From Polytrichum commune (Eukaryota > Streptophyta > Polytrichopsida > Polytrichales > Polytrichaceae): a stretch of 64,000 nt of DNA. A model generated the notes under the pieces. That model worked only from the letters and a program-made list of their open reading frames with translations, made no database searches and was not told the DNA's origin. The position numbers and the translations under genes were made by a program. Within the stretch, counting starts at the first letter, position 1; every line of letters starts with the position of its first letter. Shown piece after piece: positions 1-11,329 of the stretch. The stretch is from contig OX485808.1 of the NCBI GenBank assembly GCA_950295325.1, positions 21,160,527 to 21,224,526 on the forward strand. Direction: 5' to 3'.

Positions 1-2555
1 CCTCACGGTCATCCCACACTCGTGTCTTTGTGCTCTTCGACTCTTTTATATACTTTGTACAAAATCCCAGCGATTCTTCAAAGGAATACCTTTCAGCCAT
101 GCTTCCTTCCGGCCTTGCCTTATTTCGTATAAAATTCTTCAATGTCTTCATGTACCTTTCTATAGGGTACATCCATCTGGTGTGCACAGGACCACAAAGA
201 TCCAACTCGATCCTCCACTAGGTGATACATCAAATGTGTCATTACGTTGAACAAAGAGGGGGGGAACTCTTTCTCAAGGATACACAATGTCATTGCAGCC
301 TCCTCTCTTAAGTCCTTCATAGTGGTTGGGTCCAAGGTTTTGGCACATATTCGTTGAAAAACGCGACTCAAACGAATTATTGCTAGCCTTGGTCCTTTGG
401 GTAGTATAGTGCGAACACATAAAGGGAGGACCTATTGCATGAGAATGTGATAATCATGGGCTTTTAAGCCCTTCAATTTTTGAGTCTCAGGATGTATCCG
501 TTTCTTCAAAGAACTTGAGTATGAACTAGGGACCTTCAAATTTTGTATTATACCCACAAATGTCAATCGATCCTCTGGGGACATCACATAGGGTGCAAGA
601 GGTAAATCAAGGTCTCTGTTTCCATTGGGAATTGGCCATAAATTTGAACGTATGTTCATACCTTCCATGTCTTTCCTTACAGCCACCGTATCTTCGTCAC
701 CAAACATAATGTTCATTAAGTGCTCAATGAGATTTTTCTCGCAGTGCATTACGTCCAAAGTGTGGTGAATGAGAAGGTCCTATAAAACCAACATAAACGA
801 TAAGATTCTGAGCATGGTGTTGCATATGTTACTTACTTACATCATCTATCCTTTAAAGTAACTTTGGACTGCAGCTAGTTTGAATATAAATAAACATTGG
901 AGATTATACTCAACATTTGACTACAAGTAAGTGGAAAATGTCTTCATAGACTAAGAATGGGTTTATTTGACTAGTGCTTGCATCAAAAATTGATCATACT
1001 TAAAGGAAAAAGTTGAAGACCAACTAACCTGCCAATAAGGGAGTTTCCATAGAGCACACACTCTCTTCATTCCGTGCTTGTGTACAGGGTCTCTCTTAGC
1101 TCCAGCTTTTCCCCCTTTTCTAATCCATTCATCCCGTTTTGTGGCATTTTTTAAAATCTCATCTGTAAGGAGAGCTCGTGGTTTTGTTCTTCTTTCCACC
1201 TTGCCATCAAACCAACTTTTCTTTTTTCGATAAGGATGTGAGCGAGCAAGTATGCGTCTATGGCCTGTATAGGTCATTTTCCGCATAGGTTTGGAGTACC
1301 TTGCAATCGTGTTTGGCCCACAATTTGGACAAGCCTTATAACCCTTGGTTACACACCCTGAAACAAGCCCGAGAGTTGGGAAATCATGTATGGTCCACAT
1401 CAAAATAGCACGTAGCAAGAAGCGTTGGTTACCATTAATTGTGGCTACATCATATGCCCACACTCCTTGCCATAGCATGAGAAATTCTTCGAGAAGAAAT
1501 AAACATCAAAATTTTCATCCTTCACTGCTTCTTTCCCGGGAATGATAAGAGTCAACATGACAAAAAATATTTTTGTCACAAGCCACGGAGGCAAATTATA
1601 GTTTAGAAGTACCACTGGCCATGGAGAATATTTCATATTAAAATCGTCAGATGGGTTCATCCTATCTATTGCTAGACCCAATCTTATGTTACGCGTCTCT
1701 GCAGCAAATTGAGGCCACATATGGTCAATATGCTTCTAAGCCTTCGAATCTGCTACCGAGCGCACCAAAGAATCATTTGATTCTTCTCTTTCCGTAGGCA
1801 CTGCATCCTTTGCTCGATTCTGTGCATGATGTTGCATAAGTCCAGATATGGTTTTGCAACGATACATCCTCTTGAGTCTTGGGATCAGAGGGAAGTGGTG
1901 AAGGATTTTTTGTGGTACTGTGGACGATCCATCCACATATCGGCCACAATCGCACTTTGGGCATTTTTCAAGATCCTTATTCTCCCCTCGATATAATATG
2001 CATCCCTTTTCACATGCATGTAATGGAATCATATGTCAACCCCAGTTTCTTTAAGAATTTTTTGGCTTCATATTTTGACTTGGGCAACAAGTTGCCTGGC
2101 TCCAGTATATCCTCTGCAAGGAGAGTTAATAACTCATCTACATGGTTGTTTGTAGAGCCGTGCACTGTGCAAGTATTAAGAATATGCAACATTGTATGTA
2201 AGAGCTTGACTCTACTCCCTGGATATAGAGGAGTGTTTGCCCACTCAAGCAACTCATCCAAATTGGGGTCCACCACTGGTGAGTCGCAATCTAGTACATG
2301 ATCTTCCTCGTCATTTTCCACCTCCTCAGGGACATCTTGTCATGAGTTGTTTGCATGGACTTCGTCATACCGAATAAATGCCTCGTGACACATGCGATGC
2401 AACTCAGTGTCAGGTTCTATGTCAGGTTCGGTGTCATGTAATGAACTCGTGTAAGGTGCTTGAATTCGATTGCCTCGACGAACCAATGTGTGAGGATCAC
2501 AACCAGGTACTTGGTAGGGATCCCAACCCAATGGTGCTAACTTGGGATCTGGCCC
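1..2555 (-). pseudogene. CACTA (En/Spm) Tnp2-type transposase core, decayed, runs off left edge
   Basis: The product would be the DNA transposase that cuts and joins CACTA element ends. Recognisable blocks in Tnp2 (Transposase_21) order are: an ETPLYPG-like block (WANTPLYPGS, about 2230); a zinc-type CEKGCILYRG...CPKC block (about 1940-2020); PLIPRLKRMY; RNIRLGLAIDRMNP (1640-1700); ALMWTIHDFP-like (about 1380); LDVMHCEKN (about 740); LKAHDYHILMQ (about 440); and MYPIERYMKTLKNF near 130-180. A GT-AG intron fits at 781-1028. The gene is broken: in-frame stops at 2340-2342 (TGA), 1736-1738 (TAG where Trp is expected) and 432-434 (TAG), a one-base insertion near 2021, and frame changes near 1490-1505 and 185. 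The exon can start at 2555 (acceptor GGCAG), which is in phase with the SET exon upstream. The C-terminus lies beyond position 1. The family call is firm; the element is not active in this form. Confidence 0.9.
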
Positions 2556-2764
2556 CTGCCAATTATTGAAATCTCATGAATCATGTGTAAATGTCACAAT
2601 TAAACCAAAGCAAAACATTTATTTACAAAAATAGGTTCAATCGAGGATAGCAAAAATAGGTTCAATCAAGGATAGCAAAATTGTTCTGCGTGTATTGTGA
2701 CCTACCTACCCACCCACTTCTGATCTATTGGTCCAATGTTGACCTCAATTTCTCAAAAATTTAC

Positions 2765-3334
2765 AAGATAGTATGCAAATAACTCTTCTCTTGCTTTGAT
2801 AGGCTTCATTGACCTAGTCATTACATATCCCCATTCTTTTTTGTTCCAAGGTCTAGGATCCACATCGTGATACTCCCAAAGAACATTCTCGATTTCCTCA
2901 CGCCTGTTAGCAGAGCTATTGATATAGCCTGCAACATTCCCTTTCTCCACATCCCCATCAATGTAAAATTCATTTTCAGCCTTCAATGCATAGCATTTAA
3001 CTCTTGGAAAAAAACCTTGCATTTTGTTGTATTGGTTAACCGTGTAGTAAGGCCCTGTACATGGAATTAGTTCTTCTTCTGGTCCCAAATTTTGAAGTGT
3101 GAACAAACCCCAACCCATGTATGGAAATGTGGAAACTCTAATTTCCCATCGACGGTTCCACCATGTGAAAGGGGTCATCCGTGGGATTGGTAAATTAGGC
3201 CATTGGCCATAGTCCCTCCCCATATCAAATGTGACCAATTGCATTATGGCCTTAGGTACATAAGGAGTTGTAGCTTCTTGCTTGGGAGGTTCTGGCAGGA
3301 AAGCCTTCAATGCCAAACTCATTTGTTTTTTCAC
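2765..3334 (-). CDS. SET-domain exon inside the CACTA transposase gene
   Basis: An open frame of 190 codons (193 if read through to its own TGA at 2753-2755). Counting from 3334, it shows SET-domain landmarks in order: GWG at 74-76, G94 and Y96 (the Y.G-like strand), YIDGD 124-128, GN 132-133, YINSS 137-141 in the place of NHSC, and REELFAYY 182-189 with the terminal tyrosines. SET proteins transfer methyl groups from S-adenosylmethionine to lysines. Here the His and Cys of NHSC are missing, so activity is uncertain. The frame opens exactly at an acceptor (TGTAG before 3334) and has a donor (CTT/GTAAAT) after 2765. Splicing 2556-2764 out joins it in phase to GPDPKLAPLGWDPY of the Tnp2 part. 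Unlike the flanking transposase exons it contains no stop or frameshift. It could be a captured host exon, a separate gene using the 2753 stop, or a native domain of this element family. Confidence 0.7.
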
Positions 3335-3361
3335 CTACACACGATGTTTATTCTACAACAT

Positions 3362-4334
3362 TGTCGCAACCCTTGCTAGCCCCCTTAGCAATCTTGCCAA
3401 TTTTCCTTTCTAGCAAAGGTTACGAGCACTAACCCTTCGCATACCGCCATGCTAATGGTTAGCTCCTCCTACCCCGGACCATATAGTTCATAGGAGGGAA
3501 CCAACCCTCCTACTTTGCATTCGGGACTCACCCCTTAATCGGTAACCCGTTTCTTCGATGTGGACTTCCATTCATGGAAGTCCAATCCTATGTTGATCAT
3601 CACATTGCCGGAGCAACACTACAACAACCCGAACCATACTAGGCAACTATGGCCTCACATTGGGCCAATGCCCATGGAGGCTGTGCCGTTCGGCCTCGGG
3701 TGGGTGAGGCCACACCACCTCACCCATATAAGCCTCTAGGACTCTACGCGGGGCCCCTACCCCACCGTCAAGAAACCTCTTGTCTCTCCACCAAGAGTTG
3801 GGGCCAAGTAGACATTTTCCCTTAGCCGCTGGGCCAAGAAGCCCCCAGCAGCTTCAGACCATCATAACTTCCTTGTATGATGTCTGATTCCACCAACCAA
3901 CCACTCCATCCTCATCAACGCTTCACGTAGATGCCGATGGACTCCTCACTTGCCCCATTCGGACAAGTCTTGGGGAAGTTATGCCTGTTTGAACCTTGGC
4001 AGTCCCGGGAATCACTCCCAGGCACTGCTGTACCAGGGCGCTGTCCCGGGACAGCGCCCCACTCAAATTGCCATAACTCCTAGCTCACACCTCCGATTGA
4101 GGTGTTCTTGAGCATTCTAGAATCACCACGCCATGAGCTACGCATAGCTTTTGGCCTTACCCTTGTGCCTCCTAGTCTCCATGGGTGGGAGGCGTTCCCA
4201 ACGCCCGGGGCCCTCGCCCACACTAGGATCACTTGGGCCCTCTCACCAACGGCACCACAAGTCCCGGGTGTCACTCCGGGGTCCCCCTTGTGCCCATGGT
4301 GTTTCGGGCACTCCTCATAGAGAGGTGCGCGACA
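3362..4334. mobile_element. Solo LTR of an LTR retrotransposon
   Basis: The segment begins TGTCGC and ends GCGACA, the short inverted TG...CA ends of a long terminal repeat. It is flanked by a perfect 5-bp target duplication AACAT at 3357-3361 and 4335-4339. It is 973 bp, relatively GC-rich, and has a TATA-like CCCATATAAG near 3721. No gag, pol or second LTR is present, so this is a solo LTR left by LTR-LTR recombination. It lies in the presumed intron between the N-terminal transposase exon and the SET exon and is therefore younger than the CACTA element. ORFs inside it (for example 4102-4320) are not coding. Confidence 0.85.
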
Positions 4335-4379
4335 AACATAGATAAAAACAAAACCATCAACCTCTGATTTCCATGTTAT

Positions 4380-4630
4380 TCACAAGATGTTGCACCGAGT
4401 AGGATGCATTGAACATGTAATTATGATAGGAGAATTTACTAGGATTGATTGCGTGAAGAATGTGTCACGCCTGTATTTTCGTAAATGTACCCATATTGTG
4501 CTTCGATTGAGCACTCGGGAGCCATGGCATTTGTTGCATGGACAACGGTATTCGTGCAACTTTAGACGATCCGCTTGCAATTCTTCTCTGGCCCAAAGCG
4601 CCTCCTCAGTTGGACCGTCCATTGCCAAAT
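4380..4630 (-). pseudogene. N-terminal transposase-associated zinc exon of the CACTA Tnp2 gene
   Basis: An acceptor (ATGCAG) at 4631 opens a frame whose first Met is at 4622. The residues include YRCPCNKCHG followed by IWVHLRKYRRD. This matches the CPCxxC...V..HL pattern of the transposase-associated domain found at the N-terminus of plant Tnp2 transposases, a probable zinc-binding DNA-recognition module. The frame stops at 4380-4382. A donor-like GTGAAT overlaps the stop codon but is not in phase with the SET exon, so the exon junction is unresolved. It lies about 370 bp head-to-head from the start of the rightward gene at 4999. Confidence 0.65.
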
Positions 4631-4998
4631 CTGCATAGACATGATTTAGTAATAAATACAAAGAAAATGCTCTCCCATACCTGATAGTGTCTTTCCAAAG
4701 CAAGAAGTTGCACTTAAATATATCACATAGCCTGAGAACCTCTAAATGGCTTATAAATATGGTTTAGGGTACTACATAGTCAATTATTTAGTCTTGACAT
4801 TTAAATATAGACTACAGTGAGTCAAAAGGCACATGGTTCAGCACATAGGGTATAAATATAGACTACAATGAGTCAAAAGGCACATGGTTCACTACATAGG
4901 GTTTTCTAATTTAAACCCATATAACAACCCTCCCGCGCGTTTTGGAGTTTCAGTATGTCGGGCTTAGTCTAAGTTCCTCCACCATCCCGATTGGTGCT
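4631..4998. promoter_or_regulatory. Intergenic region between divergent CACTA genes, with 51-bp direct repeat
   Basis: This stretch separates the leftward Tnp2 first coding exon from the rightward ATG at 4999, so it must hold the promoters or 5' leaders of both if the two genes belong to one element. It contains two near-identical 51-bp units starting at about 4803 and 4854 (each with AGTCAAAAGGCACATGG). No convincing TATA box can be assigned. The promoter role is inferred from position only. Confidence 0.35.
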
Positions 4999-5194
4999 AT
5001 GGCAAAAGGTGACGACTATGAGCGTGTAAGGAGGCAAAATATAGCTAAGAACAACGCGTTCCTGGCATCACTGAATCTTCCGACGTTGCAGAAGCCGCGG
5101 TGCGTCTAATCTCTCTGGAGGTTCATGCACTTACCCTCAGTTTAAACCCTTGGTCACTTGCGCGGTGGAAGAGCGCAACCAAGGCAGGCCAGAT

Positions 5195-5760
5195 CCTCTT
5201 GCTTTCCTCTTTTGTTTGTCTGTGCATTGCTTGTCTGTGTTTTGTCTTGCTTTCCTCCTTTGCTTGTTTGTGCTTTGTGCCGAAACCCTGAAGCCACCTT
5301 GTGCCGAAACCCTCAACCCTTGTGCCGAAACCCAAAGTAGATTGAAGACCTAAACCCTAAACCAACATCCTCCAAGACTGCACCTACAACCCTCAAGCAC
5401 CCCTCAAGCAACCTCAAGACTGCTCCATCCTCAACATTCCTGGAAGAGTACACCATGTGGAAAACCATGTGGAAACCTTGTGCCGCAAGGGTTTAAGGAA
5501 GTGTAAACCCTTTTGTTTACCCGCCCTCCTTCCCTTTTCCCCCCAAGTCCATGTTCATCCATCATTATGTTCCTCAGTTACTAAGTCATTACTAAGTCAT
5601 CATTAGTCCAAAACCCTTGAAACCTTTGTCTTGCTTTGTGCTTTGTCTTTGCTTTGTGCCGTTGCTTCTCTTTGCTTCTCTTTGCTTTCCGCCTTTGCTC
5701 GATTTGCCGAAACCCTTGTGCCGCTAGGGTTTAGGGAATCATTGCATGGGGTCCAAAACC
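5195..5760 (+). repeat. Imperfect duplicated block rich in CTTTG and GCCGAAACCC
   Basis: Intron 1 of the rightward CACTA gene holds two related blocks, about 5195-5340 and 5625-5760. Each is a pyrimidine/TTTG-rich run followed by several copies of TTGTGCCGAAACCC or its inverted form (AGGGTTTAGG). The telomere-like AAACCCTAAACC at about 5350 is part of this block, not a telomere. Confidence 0.5.
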
Positions 5761-8107
5761 CTTGGCTTGCACATGACAAAGTAGATTGATTTGGAATGGG
5801 GCATCCAATGGATGTGAATGGAATTATTAGAACATTGGCTAACATGTCTGATTTTGACCAACAAAATGTGTTCTTTGCATTGAGTAGGTTTCCTTCTATT
5901 CATCAGCCCATTCTTGATAAAGCAACCTCAGAACTTGTAAAGACATTCCAATTACAAGGAACCTTACCTGGATCAGAGGGTGTGTTGGAAGGAGTTTCCA
6001 CACCTAGACGTAGTAGGCGATTGCAAGAGGCTTGAGTAAAGCACTAGTGGTGGTAGAGTCATCAGACGAGGACAAAAGCAAATTTGACGTTGATTTTGAA
6101 GTTCATGCAAGTGGTGAGAGTTCTAGCAGCTCCACAAAAGATACATCTCAGCCAAAAAAAAAGGTACAATTTATTTTGCTAGTACATTCATTTATTTTGT
6201 GTCTTTGCTAGTCACTCATTTATTTTGTTTGTATTGTAGGTCATGACTTGTCAAATGTGTGATCTGTATGTTTAGGAGGTGGTTGTGCAAGATTGGAAGA
6301 AGAGGAGCAGAGTGAATAATCCATGCAATAAAATGGCAAAAAACAAAAGAAAAGCAGTTGAAGATCCATTACCTGCCGATGTTGGTGAGGATGATGAGTT
6401 GTGGATGGAAGAATTTGACTTGGACGATGAAGATGATGAGCTTGATGACCCACCACCCGCTCAACCCAATCCTCAGGTATTTAGCTTCTTTCACTGTATG
6501 GTTTGTTCTTTCAATGTCATTTTTAAAACAAATTAGAAGCAATTAATCTAAACAGGGGTCACCATCCAGACCTGGCCCTAGGTGTTGGACTGCTAATTTT
6601 CTGCTGTGCTACAAACATTATTCAACTAGAAATTAGACCCTGCTACAAACATTAGAAATGATTAGCTAGGCCCTCCAACTCTAGTGTAAACTTTTCTTAG
6701 GATACAAGGTTCTAAGTACCTGCTCTACAAGCAAAGAATTATATGTGAGTACTAAGTTGATGAAGATAACGTCGAAGAGGATGTCTCTGCAGAGCTCGTC
6801 GTCAGGTATTTATGTTTTTTCTTGTACTTTGAGTTGTAGATTTGGGCTTATTGGGTCGAATGTTAGAGGAGAGGTTTACTACCAGTGTTGGCTTGTAAAC
6901 TTCTAATTGGCCACTGTTCCATGTTCGTCTAGATGAATACTTATAGGTCAAAAGTGAACCATCTCATCTTAATATGGCTTCTTAATATGTTGTTTAGAAA
7001 CTCAAGAACTTCTCCTGCAAGTAAAAGAGAATTGTTGTACTAGGTCAGAGTTATGTTTTGTCCATGAATGCATGGGAACAGGGACAATGGACAAAATGTG
7101 AGATTTTGCTTAAGAGTTCTGCAGCAAATATTTGAAAAATTGTCTAATTGGAGCAATCATCAGGCTCAACCAATTCCTGCAAACTTGGAAATTTGAATTT
7201 TGGAGAACATTCTCTACTTGCTACCAGCTTTGAAGTTTTAAGTGAAACATCTAAGATAAGATGTAGTTCCCTAATGTTGTAGTACGATGGTGTTTTTGAG
7301 TTTCACTTATCACAAAATAGTGCATTGAATTTGATGGAAATTGGTTACTTAAGTGCATTATTGCTAACTGGGTGTAATCATTTCAGGGTTGATTCAGGCC
7401 ATATGTCAACAGACATGAGACTGTGTTTCAATTCTGGGCATTGTTTGTCAGTGGGATTAATACGTGCTGTAACCTCTTTTGGTTCCTTGTGCATGTCGTA
7501 AAGTCTAAAGGTCAATTGAGCAAGGAAGTTAGGTTCATTTTTTATATAGAAGACAATAATTTTTCTTTACCTGGTGTGTATGCAGGTGTGTTACCCACAG
7601 AAACCTCCAAAATTGCACGTGATTTCCCAAAAAGGGCTTTCAAATGAACAATCACATCGGCTTCATTCTTTGCTTGTAGAGCAGGTTCTAAGTACTCACA
7701 TATAAACACGCTAGGTCTATGAACCCTGCATACTATACACAAATAGAAATGTATTGACACTTGGGTGTATTTGCTTTGAACAGATGCACCATATGCAGCC
7801 GCTCCCTCAATTGCAAAACCTACAGAATTAGCAATTGAATCCACAATTGAATCAACAATTGAATCCGCAATTGGCAATGTTACTTCAAGCACTGGGACAA
7901 CAACCACCTCCACCACAACATGTAGCCTATTCTAGTGTGGGTCAAAATCAGGGCAACATGATAGGAGCTCTCATAGCTGGACTACTCAATCAGGTATGTT
8001 ATCAAACATCTGGTTTATTTTTTCTCTCTAGTTTGTGTACCCCGCGCTGTTAATTTTGATCATTATTTCTGCATTTAAGTATTCCTAAGTTACCCTTGGT
8101 TTTGCAG

Positions 8108-8749
8108 ACATCGGCCCCACCCATACCTGCACCTACCATACCTAACATCCAATTTGGAATTGATGTCGATACCGATTTTAGAGTCCGAATTCCAGGGGAG
8201 TCTGCCTTGGAACGTACCGTAAGGTTGAGAGCTCGAAGGAGGAAAATTGAAGCGGATGCAAGAGTTGAGGCAGTTCTCCGGAAAGCAGTGGGGAAGAAAC
8301 CTTACTGGGTGAGGTGTAATGCCAGAGGCTGCCCTACTGGCAATAGATTGTATTTGTGGGGAGCGGCTCTTCGAGGATACTCCCATGCGCTGGATTTCAG
8401 CATTGTTGACCTACACGATCAACCTGCCACGGCAATTGAAGCAATCAGACGTCGGTTGGATGAGTCATGGGAGTATGTGGATTATAATCTGCATGACATG
8501 GCCTTTGAAAAACACCTGAAGCAAATTTTGAAGAACAAAAGGTATCTAATTAAATCTCGCATTGAGGATAATAAAGCAAAACCAAGGACATGCACTCAAG
8601 AGCATTGGGAGAATATGAAATTGCTCATCAAGCACCCGGAAAAAATTGCAGAGGCAGAGAGGTTGAAGGTAGCACGTGGATGCCAGCAGATAACATCGAG
8701 GTCCATTCATGGAGAAGATTTCATCCGAGAGGGTTTGATAAGTGATGAT
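8108..8749 (+). CDS. Main exon of the Ptta/En-Spm-like protein
   Basis: Acceptor TTTGCAG at 8101-8107, 214 open codons, then GAT/GTTGTT. The N-terminal part is Pro-rich; the middle is basic (LRARRRKIEADARVEAVLRK). The C-terminal half has the layout of the plant Transposase_24 domain: a Trp/Tyr helix region (SWEYVDYNLHDMAFEKHL), an NKRYLIKSR basic stretch, then QEHWENM...HPEKIAEAERLK. The next exon continues with ELGRTPTNEE, which matches the ELGREP..E motif that follows this domain in CACTA proteins. It is the best preserved exon of the gene. The family assignment is by motif layout, not by a search. Confidence 0.65.
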
Positions 8750-9409
8750 GTTGTTTGTTTGTTTGTTTGTTTGTTTTCAGGTTTATTGTCTTTCTTATTT
8801 GGTTAGTTGTTATAAATTATTTATGGCATTGTAGGAGGATGAGCTTGGCAGGACACCCACAAATGAGGAAATCAATGTTGAAATGCTGGAATTAAGGGGT
8901 GCCAAGAAACAAAGAACATGTACCTCAGGGATCTCTGCAGTCTTACGGGTAAGTTTGGATATCGTGTTGTTAGGTATTTTGATTTGGGTAGTGGTGGTAC
9001 ATATGTCTACTTGGTCATTTGGGTTGTGCTGGTACATATGTGTACTGTTGTAGGAGGTAAATTCTGATGTGTGTGTTGAACTGATGTAGGAGGTAAATTC
9101 TGAGGTTGGTGGGGGTGAAAGAACATCAAATCAGGTAGCTCATGAAGTTGGTAATCGAATACTAGAGGGGAGGATATCCCGAATGGAGGGCAAAATGGAT
9201 GAGATGTTCAATTTGTTTTCAGCGTTCGTGAATTCCTCAAAAACTAACCCACCCAGATCTGTGACCTTAGATACAGAGAAGGCTCATGTAGACTTTGCAA
9301 CTGAAGAAGTAGCTCATGTAGGCCCCATAGTTGAAAAACCCATTACAAACCTGGATGCAAATTTTGAGAGCCAAGGGACATCAACCAATCAGGAGAAGGT
9401 AAGTAGATT

Positions 9410-10424
9410 TATTGACTAGTGAAAGTTAAATGTACATGTGCCTAATTGACTAGTGAAAATCAAATGTACATGCTTTTATTGACTAGTGAAAGTCTAATGT
9501 ACGTGTTTTACAAGATGCTATGACTGTTTTGGGGAATGTTGCAGCAACAACAGCAAATATCGTGTCCTTGGATCCTAGCAGTGGTCCTAGCCCAACTAAT
9601 AGTGGGATTGGAGTACCTTCAAAATCCAAGGTAGATCGGACCACACGGAACAAACCAGGAGGTAGTAAAGTAGGAGGTAGTTGAACATCCCCAAGAAAGA
9701 AAGCTACACTATAGTGAAAAGAGTGGGAAACTCATTTTAGAATAGAGTTTCTGTGTTTTGACTCTATATGTATTAAAAAATGTTCATATACATGTTTTCT
9801 ATCTATATTGACTCAAATTATCCTATGTATATGGATTCCACTCTTTTTAATCTTCTAGGTTATAAATTCACTATAATCAGTCAATTAATGGTGTTATACT
9901 AGTCAATAAATACAATGACATTGTGATTAATTGACAAATGAACTAAATGGTTTATTTTACTAAACATAATTCATGTGAACATGGTTGTAGTCAATAAGTA
10001 TGCATTATGGAGTCAATTACACAATAAAAAATTATGATTAATTGACTAGGACTAGTCTATTATGTCAAAACTCTTCAGGTTGAGATGCATCATCTTGAAA
10101 GCTCTTATGACTATCCAAAGTCAAATGTACATGTGTTGTTTTGATTGTACATAGTCTACTCATACTATGTTGTTATGACTCGAGATAGTCTAATGTACAT
10201 ATGTTTTATTGACTAGTGAAAGTCCATTATGCATGTTGGAGATATAGTCAAATATACAAACGCCCCTTTAGTCAAATGAACACTATAATATATTGACTAA
10301 GACACATTTGACTAGTGACTATTTGACCGCTCCACAATAACTAAGCAGTCAATAAATACTTAGATGATATTTATACTGAAGGAAGTCCAATATCTAGTCC
10401 AAAAGACCTTGATTTGTCCTAGTG
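9410..10424. repeat. CACTA subterminal repeat region and probable right terminus
   Basis: Downstream of the second CACTA gene the sequence is filled with short repeats in both orientations. Copies of TTGACTAGTGAAAGTC, usually followed by AAATGTACATG, start near 9412, 9447, 9479 and 10206, with AGTCAAATGTACATG near 10118 and AGTCTAATGTACATATG near 10188. Such clusters bind the element's own DNA-binding protein in CACTA transposons. The cluster stops at 10424, where the sequence reads TTTGTCCTAGTG. Its reverse complement, CACTAGGACAAATC, has the form of a CACTA terminus. The left terminus is outside the window, so the target duplication cannot be tested. Confidence 0.5.
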
Positions 10425-11329
10425 GCAAATGTAGGTAGATGGGTTAGAGAGTAGTAATATCCAAGACTTGACGCAATCCTTGACAACATCCAAGGTACGC
10501 CCATGAAGACGGTTTCTTTGCTGGTGTTTTTTTCCCCGACAGTTTGTTTTGTACGATGCATTCAAAATCTTCTTGCAAACTGACATACTTGTATAAGGGA
10601 AACCGCGACAGACCATGGTTCTAAAGGATATCAACTTTTACTCTCATTGAAGCGCCTCCGGCCGTTTCGGTCACACGCCGGTTGGAATGACCACCAACCC
10701 CAAATGTTGGTGGCGACAATTCCTTATGCTCTACCGAGCGAGCAAGTGTAAATGACATCAGATGTGTCAAAGACAAATGTGGATCAAAGAGCACACGCAA
10801 AGAAATCCTTTCAACAATACCAACTAGGTTAATTATTTCAGGAGTTGTTGAAGGACATGGCCAGAAACCCACAAGGAATATGGTTTCATCAATACCAGTG
10901 GATAACACAAGTGACGATGTCATCTGCAGGACAACTCAGACGTCCAATAGATGGTAAGAATTATATGTTGACATAATTAGTGTTGGTCATTGCGGTGTAC
11001 AATTGCTCATAGAATATTTGGTTTTATTATTCTTTGATGGGTGTGCATTTTTGTTTTACAAGTTAGAAGAATTCGTTAACATAATTGTGGCCGATGCGAG
11101 TGGAGCAGTGAGTCTTTTGTTTGAATTTACGTTTAAGGGTAAAATTTGTACATTAAACTAGATGTATGATGTAAAACCATTAATATATAGATACAGAAAG
11201 GTGTCCAACCATATGATGGATTGGATAAGGACGTGGTTGAATCCACAGTTTGAAGATGTTAAATGTCATGTTTATAGTCCGTACCTCATTCTTATTTTAA
11301 TGGATTTTTTTAATTGCATCCAATTGAGA

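Larger units (their letters stand above)
4999..9684 (+). pseudogene. Second CACTA gene (Ptta/En-Spm, Transposase_24-like), multi-exon, degenerate
   Basis: The accessory DNA-binding gene of the CACTA element. Exons that can be read: 4999-5099 (MAKGDDYERVRRQNIAKNNA..., donor CG/GTGCGT); about 5796-6163 (ends TPRRSRRLQ, then a frame change near 6030 into an acidic SSDED stretch, donor at 6164); 6276-6476 (basic, then very acidic); possibly 6556-6581; 7784-7993 (Gln/Pro-rich QLNPQL repeats, in-frame TAG at 7829); 8108-8749 (main domain); 8835-8948 (ELGRTPTNEE); 9090-9398 (ME.KMDEMFNLFSAF, probable short coiled coil); and a last exon near 9545-9684 whose frame I cannot settle. The three exons from 8108 to 9398 are phase 0 throughout with GT-AG ends. 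Order and motifs fit plant Ptta/En-Spm proteins. At least one stop and one frameshift make it a pseudogene. Confidence 0.7.

Noticed and set aside
4080-4345. Overlapping ORFs of 64-72 codons on both strands
   Set aside because: They lie wholly inside the solo LTR and reflect its GC content.
5340-5745. Interstitial telomere repeat (AAACCCTAAACC, AGGGTTTAGGG)
   Set aside because: Only one or two units occur, mixed with GCCGAAACCC copies; it is a local repeat, not a telomeric array.
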